IMG/VR virus record: IMGVR_UViG_3300048592_000962
Coordinates: 1 to 64,000 of that record
Direction: 5' to 3' (one strand)
DNA length: 64,000 nucleotides
Source of the DNA: a virus
Below, piece after piece: positions 40,699 to 49,916 of this stretch. The notes under the pieces were generated by a model. That model was not told where the DNA came from and made no database searches. It was given only the letters and a program-made list of their open reading frames with translations. The position numbers and the translations under genes are program-made. Position 1 is the first letter of the stretch, and each line of letters starts with the position of its first letter.

Positions 40699-41015
40699 CG
40701 GTACACCGCAAGCAGCAGATACACGTATCCGCCGGCCTTGCGCGCGACGAGGTGCGCGCGATCGAGCGGGTACTGATAAACGACCTTCGCCTCGCCCTCG
40801 GGGAGGTCGTAGTACGCGGCCTCGACCCTACGCACCTGGTCGCGTACCTGGAACTCGCGCAGTAGCGCGAGGTCACCCGTCGCATGCATGCGGTCGTGCG
40901 GCAGGTCGAGCGATCCGTCTCGGTCGATGGCGCGGCCTCCCCACAGGGCTACGGCCCCCGCTTCGATGGCGGCGTCGGCGGCACCTTGCGGCGCGTACAT
41001 GGGGCGCGAGATCAC
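40695..41015 (-). CDS. Hypothetical protein, 106 aa
   Basis: GTG 41015 chosen because it overlaps the 41012 stop (GTGA). 'YAPQGAADAAIEAGAVALWGGRAIDRDGSLDLPHDR', C-terminus 'YVYLLLAVYR'. Similar small proteins are common in phage operons; role unknown. Confidence 0.45.
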   Translation of the reverse strand: MISRPMYAPQGAADAAIEAGAVALWGGRAIDRDGSLDLPHDRMHATGDLALLREFQVRDQVRRVEAAYYDLPEGEAKVVYQYPLDRAHLVARKAGGYVYLLLAVYR

Positions 41016-41242
41016 CAGAACCCCCGATCGCAGTCGCGGGACACTTCCGCTCGTTCGGTGTCGGTGAGCCGACGAATGCACGTCAGGGGAAGCTGTACCT
41101 TCGCGCGGTAGGAGCCTGCTCGCTGGACGATGACGAACTCTCCGGACGAATCGCTGCCGTAGCCGACGACCTTCGCGGGCGCGTTGATCGTCAAGTCGAA
41201 AGTGAACTTTCCCGGAATCGGGCGGTACAACGGTTCGGTCAT
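41012..41242 (-). CDS. Hypothetical protein, 76 aa
   Basis: ATG 41242 overlaps the stop of the 59-aa gene. Beta-rich 'KFTFDLTINAPAKVVGYGSDSSGEFVIVQRAGSYRAKVQ'. No family. Confidence 0.45.
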   Translation of the reverse strand: MTEPLYRPIPGKFTFDLTINAPAKVVGYGSDSSGEFVIVQRAGSYRAKVQLPLTCIRRLTDTERAEVSRDCDRGFW

Positions 41243-41418
41243 TGCTCGGGGCCTTTCCGTGCCTTTAGGCACTGGCGTCCGTCGGGGCGGTCGTGGTCTG
41301 TGCGTGGATCGCCGAGGTGGAGACTGAGCGGATTGAACCACCCTTCCGAGCCGCAGTGTGAACAGCGCCACCGCAGTTGACGCTGTTGGTGCGGTTCCAG
41401 TCGCTTCGTTTTGGTCAT
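41239..41418 (-). CDS. Zinc-finger microprotein, 59 aa
   Basis: MTKTKRLEPHQQRQLRWRC..., from ATG 41418 (ATGA with the previous stop) to TGA at 41239 (ATGA with the next start). 'RWRCSHCGSEGWFNP' and a later Cys/His set suggest a zinc knuckle. Tight coupling on both sides supports it as real. Confidence 0.6.
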   Translation of the reverse strand: MTKTKRLEPHQQRQLRWRCSHCGSEGWFNPLSLHLGDPRTDHDRPDGRQCLKARKGPEQ

Positions 41419-42011
41419 GAATCACCTCTTAGTGCGTTGATTTCGGTCAGGTGCGCGATCGCGTCGCGTAACGTTCGGAAGGTGAACCCGGTTGGTTCAT
41501 AGGTCGAATCTGACAGGACGCCGGTGCCCGGAAGCCGGACGGGTTTCATGCGTCGCATGAGGTCGTATCGGCCTCGTTCGTGCCAGATCGCGAGGTCTGG
41601 CCAGCCGAGTCGCGGCAGCACCCAGAATCGACACGTCGGGCGCCCGTCGCGGTCCGTGTGAAGCACGTGCCACGTGGGGCGGAGAGACGGCTTCGCCAGG
41701 TGTGCGAGGCGCGCACGCACGGTGCCGGGGAGCCCATCGCGTTCTGCGGCCCATCGACACGCCGAATAGAGGGCTCCAAGCTCGCCGTCTTCAACGAGGC
41801 AGACTTCGCCGAGGAAGAGCCATCCGGCGCGCAGGTCGCGCCTCGCGGCGGCGGCCGACTTGGGGCGCGATATCGGAACACCGCGCAGGCCGGTCCCGAG
41901 CGCTCCCGTGATGGGTCCGTCGCTCCACAGCTCCACGATCGTCCCGCTCGCGGAGCGACGCGACGCGACGCGGTGCGGGTGGGGCTCGCCGCACGTGCAC
42001 GAGTCAATCAT
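41415..42011 (-). CDS. Hypothetical protein, 198 aa
   Basis: N-terminal 'SCTCGEPHPHRVASRRSASGTIVELWSDG' is Cys/His-rich; the middle is helical with 'DLRAGWLFLGEVCLVEDGELGALYSACRWAAERDG'. The style matches mobile-element hypothetical proteins. No enzymatic motif. Confidence 0.5.
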   Translation of the reverse strand: MIDSCTCGEPHPHRVASRRSASGTIVELWSDGPITGALGTGLRGVPISRPKSAAAARRDLRAGWLFLGEVCLVEDGELGALYSACRWAAERDGLPGTVRARLAHLAKPSLRPTWHVLHTDRDGRPTCRFWVLPRLGWPDLAIWHERGRYDLMRRMKPVRLPGTGVLSDSTYEPTGFTFRTLRDAIAHLTEINALRGDS

Positions 42012-42193
42012 TGGATCGGCTCGCGGACCTTGACGATCTTGAACTCGATGCCCGGCTCGTTCTCGCGGTACTCGCGCAGCCGAGCCCGCGCCTCCGCGCG
42101 CTCGGTTTCGGCCGTGACCGTCTCGAAGCCGTGCCCGTGCCCGTAGTCTCCGCGAACTTCGTAGACGTCGCGGGTCTTTCGCTGATACGCCAT
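42008..42193 (-). CDS. Hypothetical protein, 61 aa
   Basis: 'VYEVRGDYGHGHGFETVTAETERAEARARLREYRENEPGIEFKIVKV' is a beta-alpha-beta mini domain common in phage operons. Overlaps its neighbour by 4 bases. Confidence 0.5.
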   Translation of the reverse strand: MAYQRKTRDVYEVRGDYGHGHGFETVTAETERAEARARLREYRENEPGIEFKIVKVREPIQ

Positions 42194-42209
42194 GGTGAAC
42201 CTCCTACAA

Positions 42210-42428
42210 TCAAGAGCGCGATTGTTTTTTGCTCGGGTCGATGGTGAGCGACGACTTGCGTACGAAAAACGTCTCGACGGTCGCGCGATCCGGGTACCAT
42301 TGCGAATAGACGATCACGCGGCACATACAGCCCTGCACACGGATCACTTGCACAGACATGGATCCACCGCGGCCGTGACGGGCTGTGCGGTAGAGACAGC
42401 GTACACCGGGCTTGATTTCGCTAGTCAT
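42210..42428 (-). CDS. Hypothetical protein, 72 aa
   Basis: ATG 42428 after GGGGAGAG. Beta-barrel-like: 'GVRCLYRTARHGRGGSMSVQVIRVQGCMCRVIVYSQW'. First gene of the long minus-strand run, next to the divergent region. Confidence 0.45.
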   Translation of the reverse strand: MTSEIKPGVRCLYRTARHGRGGSMSVQVIRVQGCMCRVIVYSQWYPDRATVETFFVRKSSLTIDPSKKQSRS

Positions 42429-43657
42429 TCGACTCTCCCCGGCCCTCGCGGGCCTCGCCAAGCTCCGACTCTCGTCGGGGACTCGCGAGGAGCGCGAGAG
42501 GGCTCGTAAGGGCGACAGGTCGTTACACGACCCTACCGCGAAAGCGGAATCGGACGCCCTCGTGAGCTAGACACTGCGGGTGACGCGCGTCGCACACCGG
42601 AGGGATCGATCAGAATCCGGATCGCGCCTAGCCGCTGGTCTAGCTGTCCCGGCTCCCGTACCTCCGAAGAGGCAGGCTCGCGCGTGCGAGGTGGCCACAA
42701 GCCGGGTGGAGCGCCGAAACGCCCCTCTAGACTGCTCGGCCGAGGCCCCGAAGGGCTCGGCTATCGTCCGGGGACCGGTCCGGTGCCCCTATGATGCCCG
42801 GTTGCCGCCGTGTGAGGCGAAACAACCGGTCACCCCCCTTACGTAACGGGTCCGCGCGCGGGCGTCAAGTACATTCGACGCACCCTGTCACTTTTCTGTT
42901 TTCGGCACGCGCCCGACTAGACCTGTTCGGCGCCTTCCTACTGCGCGCACGTGCACGCGTAGCACCTAACGTGCCGGGCTACAGCCCGCTAGATCGCGCC
43001 ATGGTGGCACACGGGCCTAGAACGCAGCACGCGGCCCGCTGAGGCGAGCCCGGCAGAACCCTAGGCGCGGCACCCCCAAGAACTCCCGGCCGCTGTAGCG
43101 GCTTCTGGCGCGCAGAAAGTCGCATTATGTGACCATACAATAGCACAAAAACGCCTATGCAAACCCTAATGTTTTCAGCACGCGTTTTCGTGTCGCCTAG
43201 TGTGTGTTCGTGTGCGTATTCCGGCGACCTTGCGCGCGGTCGGCGTGTCGAGCGGCGGTCACGTGAGCCGATGCGAGCGCGCCTGCGCGCCTGTGCGCGT
43301 GTTGAAGCGGAGCGCCAGAGCGGCGCGAGGCCTTGTGAGGGTCTCGCTCGGCGTTCGGGCGCGTCCGTGCGCCTTCCGCGCCCGCTCGCGCGTGCTCCCT
43401 GCGCTGTCTGCTGCGTCGAGACAGGCATGGGAGGCTCGAAAGCGTCGCCGTCGAGCCTTCAGCGGGGGCATGCGCGCCGCTCGCCACAGGGTGGGGTCCC
43501 ATGATGCAGGCTCCACCACCGGGGGACGGGGCTCAAAAACACCGAAGCCGAACCACTGGCGTTCGTCTGGCGTGCCTCACAAAAAATGGTCGCCGACCTA
43601 GCTCCATAATAACAAGCCGCTTGCTGGCAGGGGGCGCGGCCGCCTACGGTCCATGCG
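42429..43657. other. 1.2-kb divergent gene-free region
   Basis: All genes to the left read minus and all to the right read plus. I find no convincing gene here. It has a candidate minus promoter (-35 TTGACG 42868-42863, 17-base spacer, -10 TACGTA 42845-42840), an AT-richer island at about 43125-43195, and a weak plus -10-like CATAAT near 43605 before the gene at 43658. It is the natural place for divergent promoters and possibly a replication origin, but no iteron set is seen. Confidence 0.5.
42868..42890. promoter_or_regulatory. Copy of the DUF932 promoter motif
   Basis: Matches 38850-38872 at 20 of 23 bases, with shared core TTCGACG and flanks AGTAC and GTCA. At 38845-38873 the motif is the -35/spacer of a promoter. 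Here it would drive minus-strand transcription from the divergent region or bind a shared regulator. Confidence 0.45.
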
Positions 43658-44146
43658 ATGGGCGACGAAACGGAACTCCCGCTTGGCGGGGAGGAAGAGG
43701 TTTCGGTGCGCGAACCGGGCCAGCAGGTGCCCGTGGCCACCGATCGGTCCGACTACTACGAGCCCGGCCGCCTCGCGGTTGCGGTTGGCGCCGACGGGCT
43801 TCCCGTCGTGGCAGGCGAGCCACCCTCGGGCCCAGAGCCAGGTCTCACGGACGACAACCTCGTGTGTTTGGAAGCTCCGGGGCGCCCTGCCTGCGAGCAT
43901 CTCGTGTCGCTACTCCGCCCAGCAGATGGCGTTTCGAGAGGGCACGGGCAGCTCCGGCAGATGCGGCGCTTCTGCACTCGCCTCGCGACGGCCTCGGAGC
44001 TTTTCGAGGTGGACGGCGACATCTTCGCGTGCAGCGCCCGAACTCCGGTCGATGTTCAGTCGAACAAGCTGATTCGCGAGTTCGAGAAGCGCCAAAAAGA
44101 GGTGGCCGCAGAGGCTGCACAAGAACAGGGCGAAGTGGACTTCTGA
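43658..44146 (+). CDS. Hypothetical protein, 162 aa
   Basis: ATG 43658, first plus-strand gene. Acidic N-terminus, a small Cys region (CEHLV, CTRL, FACSA), and a helical charged C-terminus (REFEKRQKEVAAEAAQEQG). Co-directional with the two following genes. Unknown family. Confidence 0.5.
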   Translation: MGDETELPLGGEEEVSVREPGQQVPVATDRSDYYEPGRLAVAVGADGLPVVAGEPPSGPEPGLTDDNLVCLEAPGRPACEHLVSLLRPADGVSRGHGQLRQMRRFCTRLATASELFEVDGDIFACSARTPVDVQSNKLIREFEKRQKEVAAEAAQEQGEVDF

Positions 44147-44160
44147 TGGGAGACGAACGA

Positions 44161-44754
44161 ATGTCGAAGAAGCAGGAACAGCAGGACGTGCCGCAGCTTC
44201 CGCCGCAGTTGCGAGGCAAGCTCGACGAGATGGAGAAGTCTCGCAAGAAGGTCCTCAAGGACCCGAACTTCGCTCGCGCAGATCAGCTGAAGGTGTTCGT
44301 GGGCACCGTGCTCATGCCGCAGGTCTCCGACTTCCTGGAGACGCTGAGCCTGGCGTTCATGGACGCCTACGGCCTCTCGGTCTCGAACGCGAATCAGATG
44401 CGTCGTCTCCACGGCTGGGTGGTCGAGGAAATGAATCGCCTCGGGGCCGATGTCGGAGATCCGGAGCTTCCCGGCGTCAGCAGCGAGGTGATCGACGAGC
44501 TTCAGCAGGCGTTCTTCGCGTTGGGGCAGCTTCTGGAGAAGAAGCTTCCGAACGACGAGGAGACGGAGACCGCGTACAACCGTTGCGCGAAGATGATGAG
44601 CGAACTCGTCGCCGAGCTGATGGGCGACGACTACGGAGACGAGGAAGACGACGAGGATGAGGGCGATGACGAGCCGGATGATGACGGCGAGTCGGGCGAG
44701 GCGACCGAGGGCGAAGCCGGCGACGAAGAGTCCGAGCCGACGGAGAGTGAGTGA
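44161..44754 (+). CDS. Acidic-tailed helical protein, 197 aa
   Basis: ATG 44161 with GGGAGACGA upstream (ATG 44146 also possible). The N-terminal ~140 residues are helical ('FLETLSLAFMDAYGLSVSNANQMRRLHGWVVEEMNRLGADVGDPELPG'). The last ~50 residues are nearly all Asp/Glu/Gly. Acidic tails of this kind can shield basic partners, such as the Arg-rich proteins encoded downstream. Confidence 0.5.
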   Translation: MSKKQEQQDVPQLPPQLRGKLDEMEKSRKKVLKDPNFARADQLKVFVGTVLMPQVSDFLETLSLAFMDAYGLSVSNANQMRRLHGWVVEEMNRLGADVGDPELPGVSSEVIDELQQAFFALGQLLEKKLPNDEETETAYNRCAKMMSELVAELMGDDYGDEEDDEDEGDDEPDDDGESGEATEGEAGDEESEPTESE

Positions 44755-47078
44755 TGGACGACGCGCTCAACGAGGTGGAGCGCCTTGTAAGCGAGAGCGC
44801 GGAGCGACAGCGACCCTCCAAGAACCGGCGGACCGTGAAACCGAAGGAAGAGGCACCGGTGGAAGACGACATCGATCTCGACGAAGAAACCGAAGACGCC
44901 GCTCCGCCCAAGCCTCGCGTGCGCCGTGTTTCTCGAAAGGCTGAAACCGTGAACCTCGACGAGGTGACCCAGGAACAGGTGGACAACCTGTTGCCTCCCG
45001 AAGCGCCGGAGCCGGAAGAGAAGAGCCGCTCCCTCGACGACATGTACGCGAAGTTCGGCATCGGTTCCAGGCCGGAGTTCAAGATCCAGGTGCACCGCAC
45101 GTGGCCCAAGATGGCGCCCGGCGGGGACAAGTTCGACGGGTACTACGACACCTGGGACATGCCGCTCTCGATGGATGAGATCCAGCGGGAGTACGGTGGC
45201 GGCCACTATCTGATCGTGGTCGTGGGTCCGAATCCCAAGTCTCCGAATTTGTCGAGGCGGTACGCCTCGTTCAATTTGGATTTGCCGGGTCGACCGAAGT
45301 ACGAGCGCAGACCCAACGCGGCGAAGCCGAATCCTGCGGAGGTCGAAGCGTCTACGTCCCCGGTGGCGATCCCACCGCCAGTGCATGTCCAAGAGAACGC
45401 GAAGCTGTCGGAGCAAGCGATGAAGCTCGCGTTCGACGTGTCGGAGCGCGAGCGTGACGAGCGCAGGCGAGCCGAGGAGAAGGCAGAGGCCCGTGCGGCT
45501 CAGGCGGAGGGTGCGATGCGACCGTTGCTGGAGGCAGAGCGCCGCGCGGCGAAGGTCGAGGTCGATGCTGTGCGAGAGCGAGCAGAGCTGGAGCGTCGAC
45601 TGATGCAGCAGCAGCTTGATGAGCAACGCCAAAAGCAGGAAGAGTTGAGGCGAGAGATGGAGGAACGAATGCGTAGTCAACCATCGGTCGCCTCTGAGTT
45701 GAAGGCCCTTGCTGAAACGGGTCTGTTCGGCTCGAAAGACGAGGGCGCCACTCAGAAGATGGTCGAGCAGATTCTCGAACGTCACCAGCGCGAGTTGGCG
45801 ATGATTCACGAGACTCACTCCAAGTTCATCGAGGCGTTGCGTTCGGCGCATCAGACCGAGTTGCAGGCCATTCGCGATTCGCAGCGGCGTGAGTTGGAAG
45901 CTGAGCGCGAAGCGGGTAGGAGCCGTGAGCAGCGTATCGAAGACAGGCTTGCGTCGGAGCGTGAGGAGCGTCGTCGGGACCAGGAGCACGAGAAGAAGCG
46001 CCTCGAAGAGCGCGATCTCATGTGGAAGGACCGGATGGAGCAGGCCATTCAGATGAAGGAGCAGAGCTGGGAGTCTCGTCACTCTTCGATGCTGTCCGCG
46101 CACGAGATGCGGATGATGTCGTTGCAGTCGGAGATCGACCGGCTCAAGGCCGAACTCGATGCGACCAAGCACAAGGTGACCGACAGCTCCGATCCCGTCG
46201 CTCAGATGATGAAGTGGCGCGAGATGCAGACCGTCATGAAGGACGTTCTGGACATCAAGGAGTCGGCCCCTGCGACCTCCGGCGGCATCGGCATCGGCGG
46301 TGGCGGAGAGGATTGGAAGCAAGCGCTCGCCGAGGGCGTCATGGAGCGCTTGCCCAGCATCCTCCAATTCCTGGGTGGGCAGGGTGGCCAGGCCCCGGCT
46401 CAGCCGGTGCCGCAGCAGCAGCCACAGGAAGGCGACCTGATCAACACGCCGCAGGGTCCGATGGTCGTGGTTCGAGACCCCGCCACGGGCCAACTCGCGC
46501 TCGCTCCGCAGGCGGCCGTCGAAGCGCATCGCCGTGCTCAGGCGCAGCAACAGCAGCGTGGGATCTTGCCGTCGGGCGGCGGTGGCGCGAATGCGTCCCG
46601 CAAGCGGCGTCCAGCATCTCGCGTCGCTCGGCCGGCCGAGAAGAAGCGGTCGGTGTCGGTCGTGCCGAATCTGGCCGAGGGCTTGCCGAGGCGAGCGGCG
46701 CCGTGGGAGGGCGGCGGGGAGATCGACGCTCCGCCTCCGGCACCGCCGCCCGAGCCGAGGATGCGGAGTCGGCCCGCGATCGAGCCGAGTGGCGAGCCGA
46801 TGGAGCTGTCGGCGGGCGAGCGTCAGGTCCTTCGCATGTTGGCAAAGGAAGTGAACGATCACGTGCTGGGCGGAGACGATCCGGAGGACATGATTCAGAA
46901 GCTGACGGCGAACTACCCGGTGGCGGTGTTGAAGCAGGCGGTGGGGCAGTACACGGTGAGTCAGATCGCACGGGGCATCGTGCAGGTGGAACCGAACGGT
47001 GCCGGCGCGACGCCGGCCGGACAGAAGTTCGTGTTCCAAGCCTTCACCGAATTGCAGAGGCTGCTCGCGGAAGAGTAG
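44754..47078 (+). CDS. Long coiled-coil protein, 774 aa
   Basis: ATG 44754 shares a base with the previous stop (TGATG) after GGAGAG. An acidic/basic disordered start, a globular part (~100-190: 'KIQVHRTWPKMAPGGDKFDGYYDTWDMPLSMDEIQREYGGGHYLIVVV'), a heptad coiled coil (~220-480), a Gly/Pro/Gln linker, and a C-terminal helical domain ('LSAGERQVLRMLAKEVNDHVLGGDDPEDMIQKL'). Probably a scaffold or structural organiser; no nucleotide-binding motif. Confidence 0.5.
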   Translation: MDDALNEVERLVSESAERQRPSKNRRTVKPKEEAPVEDDIDLDEETEDAAPPKPRVRRVSRKAETVNLDEVTQEQVDNLLPPEAPEPEEKSRSLDDMYAKFGIGSRPEFKIQVHRTWPKMAPGGDKFDGYYDTWDMPLSMDEIQREYGGGHYLIVVVGPNPKSPNLSRRYASFNLDLPGRPKYERRPNAAKPNPAEVEASTSPVAIPPPVHVQENAKLSEQAMKLAFDVSERERDERRRAEEKAEARAAQAEGAMRPLLEAERRAAKVEVDAVRERAELERRLMQQQLDEQRQKQEELRREMEERMRSQPSVASELKALAETGLFGSKDEGATQKMVEQILERHQRELAMIHETHSKFIEALRSAHQTELQAIRDSQRRELEAEREAGRSREQRIEDRLASEREERRRDQEHEKKRLEERDLMWKDRMEQAIQMKEQSWESRHSSMLSAHEMRMMSLQSEIDRLKAELDATKHKVTDSSDPVAQMMKWREMQTVMKDVLDIKESAPATSGGIGIGGGGEDWKQALAEGVMERLPSILQFLGGQGGQAPAQPVPQQQPQEGDLINTPQGPMVVVRDPATGQLALAPQAAVEAHRRAQAQQQQRGILPSGGGGANASRKRRPASRVARPAEKKRSVSVVPNLAEGLPRRAAPWEGGGEIDAPPPAPPPEPRMRSRPAIEPSGEPMELSAGERQVLRMLAKEVNDHVLGGDDPEDMIQKLTANYPVAVLKQAVGQYTVSQIARGIVQVEPNGAGATPAGQKFVFQAFTELQRLLAEE

Positions 47079-47082
47079 GCTC

Positions 47083-47394
47083 ATGTCCGTGAAGGGCCTG
47101 GGCAACTATTCGTTTCAGCAGACAGAGCGGCGGCCGGGCACCGTGGTTTCGTACCGCGGTGACCGAGCCGTCGTGCGCTTTCGTGACGGGTCGACCTTCG
47201 GGATGCCCGCACAGGACTTGAAGGCAGCAGAGATAGCCGAGGGCGGCCACTTCGTGATGGTGGTTGTCCGTTCGGGCGCGTCAATCGTCGAGGTCAAGGT
47301 GGAGCCGCCGCCGCCGTCGAGAGAGACGTCGCCGACGTCTGCGCCGGGGAAGGTCTACATGCGCGCAGGCCGTCGCATTCACACCCGAAAGTAG
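47083..47394 (+). CDS. SH3/KOW-like small protein, 103 aa
   Basis: 'RRPGTVVSYRGDRAVVRFRDGSTFGMPAQDLKAAEIAEGGHFVMVVVR' has the KOW-like Gly-Val-Val pattern of an SH3 barrel. It ends with a basic tail (MRAGRRIHTRK). Immediately follows the coiled-coil gene. Confidence 0.5.
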   Translation: MSVKGLGNYSFQQTERRPGTVVSYRGDRAVVRFRDGSTFGMPAQDLKAAEIAEGGHFVMVVVRSGASIVEVKVEPPPPSRETSPTSAPGKVYMRAGRRIHTRK

Positions 47395-47466
47395 CTCCTG
47401 GAGCGGCTTGCGGCGCTCCGGCAAGACGTGCGAGACTCGACGGGCTGATGGTGCTGGGGCCTCGGT

Positions 47467-48066
47467 ATGCCGATGCTCCGTCGATCTCACTACCAACGTC
47501 GCTACAACGCTGCGGTCGGAACGGTCGAGCCCTACCGAGGGACAGACCAGACGGTCGCGGTGATGTCGAGGCTCGTCCGCGACATACGTCCGCGTCAGAT
47601 GATTTCGACGGCGTTGGAGAGCGAACGCAGTCTGAAGGTGAGACGTCACACGGAGCAGATCGTCGGCAACATCCGGCCGAAGGACTACAGCTCCGAGATC
47701 ATCGCCATCTGCAAGTGGTGGGGCAACGCCGGCAGGTACACGAGAGATCCGCTTCACGTCGAGATGCTCCGAACACCAGAGCGTTTGATCGATGATGCGA
47801 TGGCCGGGAAGCTCGCGGCGGATTGCGATGAGTTCGCGACGGCAATCGCGGCCTGTTGCCTCGCGGTTGGGTCCAGGGCTCAGTTCGTCACCGTCGGATT
47901 TCAGCCGAGGCTTCCGGGTCAACCGAAGATTCACACGCACGTGTTCTGCCGGGCTCAGGACCCTCGAACCAAGGTTTGGTGGGTGCTGGATCCTGTCGCA
48001 GGACGCCGGACCGCTCAGATGCTGAAGCGGGTCAAGCAGTACACGATCTTCGAGGTGGATTCATGA
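47467..48066 (+). CDS. Transglutaminase-like cysteine protein, 199 aa
   Basis: Catalytic-triad candidates: C120 in LAADCDEFATA, H156/H158 in KIHTHVFCRAQD, D175 in WVLDPV, in the order of transglutaminase-like peptidases. The N-terminus is basic. Genes of this type in phages often act in virion maturation or cell-wall entry. It precedes the membrane-protein cluster. Confidence 0.65.
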   Translation: MPMLRRSHYQRRYNAAVGTVEPYRGTDQTVAVMSRLVRDIRPRQMISTALESERSLKVRRHTEQIVGNIRPKDYSSEIIAICKWWGNAGRYTRDPLHVEMLRTPERLIDDAMAGKLAADCDEFATAIAACCLAVGSRAQFVTVGFQPRLPGQPKIHTHVFCRAQDPRTKVWWVLDPVAGRRTAQMLKRVKQYTIFEVDS

Positions 48067-48353
48067 GTTACTACCTCCGCAAGGGACCGATAGGGTCTAC
48101 CGAGCCGATGGAGCTGTCGCCTGCGGCAAGGACCGTCTCGGTGGGGTATCGCGTGGGTGCCGCGGTGGCGACGCCCCTGCTCGTGTATCACGGCTACCGA
48201 CGCAACGAGTCGATCGGCTGGGCTGTGGTCTGGGGGCTCATCGGTGGCGGATTCTGGGTGTTCGGGGTGCCACTGGCGCTCGCTCAGGGGTTCGCGAAGC
48301 GAAAGGTGCGATCGAACGCGAGGCGTCGTCGCACGAGCAGGAGAACGCGATGA
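48063..48353 (+). CDS. Membrane protein with Arg tail, 96 aa
   Basis: Starts MSYYLRKG; two hydrophobic stretches around residues 30-43 and 52-75; ends KRKVRSNARRRRTSRRTR. ATGA overlap with the transglutaminase-like gene. One of a series of small TM/Arg-tail proteins. Confidence 0.6.
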   Translation: MSYYLRKGPIGSTEPMELSPAARTVSVGYRVGAAVATPLLVYHGYRRNESIGWAVVWGLIGGGFWVFGVPLALAQGFAKRKVRSNARRRRTSRRTR

Positions 48354-49198
48354 CGTACGGCGTGATGGGTTTGGGTTTGGACGCGGCGTCGATTGGCCGA
48401 GCGGTGGCCAGCGCCTACGGGACGCAGCGGCCCCCGCCGTCCGCGTCTTCGGGTTCTGCGCCACAGCAGTCGAGTTCGATGGCTTCTCAGATCGGCCGAG
48501 CGGTGGCCAGCGCCTACGGGACGCAGAAGGCGCCTCCGACAGCCACGCCCGGCACCTTGTTCACGAGATCACAGCCTGCGCGAGTCGGTCATGCGGCTGC
48601 GCAGGATCCGATTCTGGGGTCCGCGTCCCTGATGGCCGCGTCTCTTCTTCGACAGGTGTCCGGGCTCCCGGAGTCGAAGAGAATCGACGCGGCACGCAGG
48701 AAGCTCAACGAGATCCACCCTGGTCTCGGGAACACAGCCGTGTCTAAGGCGAAGGAGCTTCGCCGCAAAGGGCGTCCGTTCAACCAGGCGTTGTTCGATG
48801 GGATGCGGCTGGCGATCGCCAATCGCGTGGCCGAGTACACCGCGTCTCGCATGGGTGTCTCGGGACTCGGCGCGGTGAAGACCGAGAACTTGCAGGCGGG
48901 GTTCTGCGCGATGATCGGCGCGGGGACGGCGGGCGCGGGCATGGCGGCAGCTTTCAAGAACCCGACGGCCACCGAGGGGATTCTGTCGTCGGGGCAGGCG
49001 GGGGGTCAGATCGCAGGTTGTGGGGCTGGGACGCTGTCTCAGCAGGCAGCGGCGACGCAGGCTCAGCTGGATGCAGCAGCAGCGGCAGCGGCGGCGAGTT
49101 CGAGTTCGGGCGGGGGCACCTCGCCGTGGCTTTGGGCGGGGCTCGGGCTCGTCGCGATTGCGGGCATCGGCCTGGTGGTGGTCAAGGCGAAGTCATGA
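48350..49198 (+). CDS. Membrane protein, paralog of the next gene, 282 aa
   Basis: N-terminus has GRAVASAYGTQ twice (~99 bp apart, DNA nearly identical). Then 'HAAAQDPILGSASLMAASLLRQV', a helical part, two Gly/Ala-rich hydrophobic segments (~200-215 and 258-278) and a short basic end. Residues ~80-225 align with the 235-aa protein that follows (HRDPILAQASLAAAKILRQ), showing tandem duplication. Confidence 0.6.
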   Translation: MTYGVMGLGLDAASIGRAVASAYGTQRPPPSASSGSAPQQSSSMASQIGRAVASAYGTQKAPPTATPGTLFTRSQPARVGHAAAQDPILGSASLMAASLLRQVSGLPESKRIDAARRKLNEIHPGLGNTAVSKAKELRRKGRPFNQALFDGMRLAIANRVAEYTASRMGVSGLGAVKTENLQAGFCAMIGAGTAGAGMAAAFKNPTATEGILSSGQAGGQIAGCGAGTLSQQAAATQAQLDAAAAAAAASSSSGGGTSPWLWAGLGLVAIAGIGLVVVKAKS

Positions 49199-49902
49199 GC
49201 TACGCGCGTCGACAGAACCCGTCGGTGATCAGCGTGGGCCGTGCCGCCCACCGCGATCCCATCCTCGCGCAGGCATCTCTCGCCGCCGCGAAGATTCTTC
49301 GACAGGCCGTCTCCAAGCCTCGGTCGGTCCGGGAAGATTTCGTCCGAAACTCGTTGACGAGCAAGTACGGAACAGAGGCTGCTCGGTCCTACGAACGAGC
49401 GATGCGACGACTGAAGTCGAAGGGGTGGGCGAGGAATCAGTCCATCTACGATGCGATTCGACTCTCGATCGCCGATGCTCTGACACGAGAAGGACTTCTC
49501 GCAATCGACACAGCGATCAAACAGGAGATGGGCGTAGATCACGGTCTCGGGATCTCCGAGAAAGGTCGGCAGGTGGGCTGCGGCATCACGGGCGGAGTCA
49601 CGCTCGTAGGTGGGATCGTCGCGTCGATCTACGGCGGGCAGGCGGGCGGCACGGGGGCGAATGTTGGTGGTCAGCTGATCGGAACAGCGCTCGATTGCAG
49701 CAAGGCCGAGCGTGAGGCGGCTCAACGTCTCGCCGAGCAGCAAGCAGCGGCGGCTCAGGCTGAGCTGGCGCGGACGCAAGCGCTGGCCGAGCAAGAGGCC
49801 GCCCGAGGCAAGGAGACCACGAAGCGAGTTCTCGTGGTTGCGGGCATCGGCGGAGCTGTCGCGTTGGTGGGGCTCATCGGATATGCGATCGTGAAGGTCT
49901 GA
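49195..49902 (+). CDS. Membrane protein, paralog of the previous gene, 235 aa
   Basis: MSYARRQ start, 'HRDPILAQASLAAAKILRQAV', a basic helical middle, Gly-rich hydrophobic 'GITGGVTLVGGIVASIYGG', coiled coil, then C-terminal membrane segment (~214-233). ATGA overlap with its paralog. Confidence 0.6.
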   Translation: MSYARRQNPSVISVGRAAHRDPILAQASLAAAKILRQAVSKPRSVREDFVRNSLTSKYGTEAARSYERAMRRLKSKGWARNQSIYDAIRLSIADALTREGLLAIDTAIKQEMGVDHGLGISEKGRQVGCGITGGVTLVGGIVASIYGGQAGGTGANVGGQLIGTALDCSKAEREAAQRLAEQQAAAAQAELARTQALAEQEAARGKETTKRVLVVAGIGGAVALVGLIGYAIVKV

Positions 49903-49916
49903 GGCTGGAGACGACC

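Noticed and set aside
44631-47105. 824-residue minus-strand frame opposite the coiled-coil gene
   Set aside because: Antisense shadow of a GC-rich Glu/Arg coiled coil; plus strand has start signal, coupling and context.
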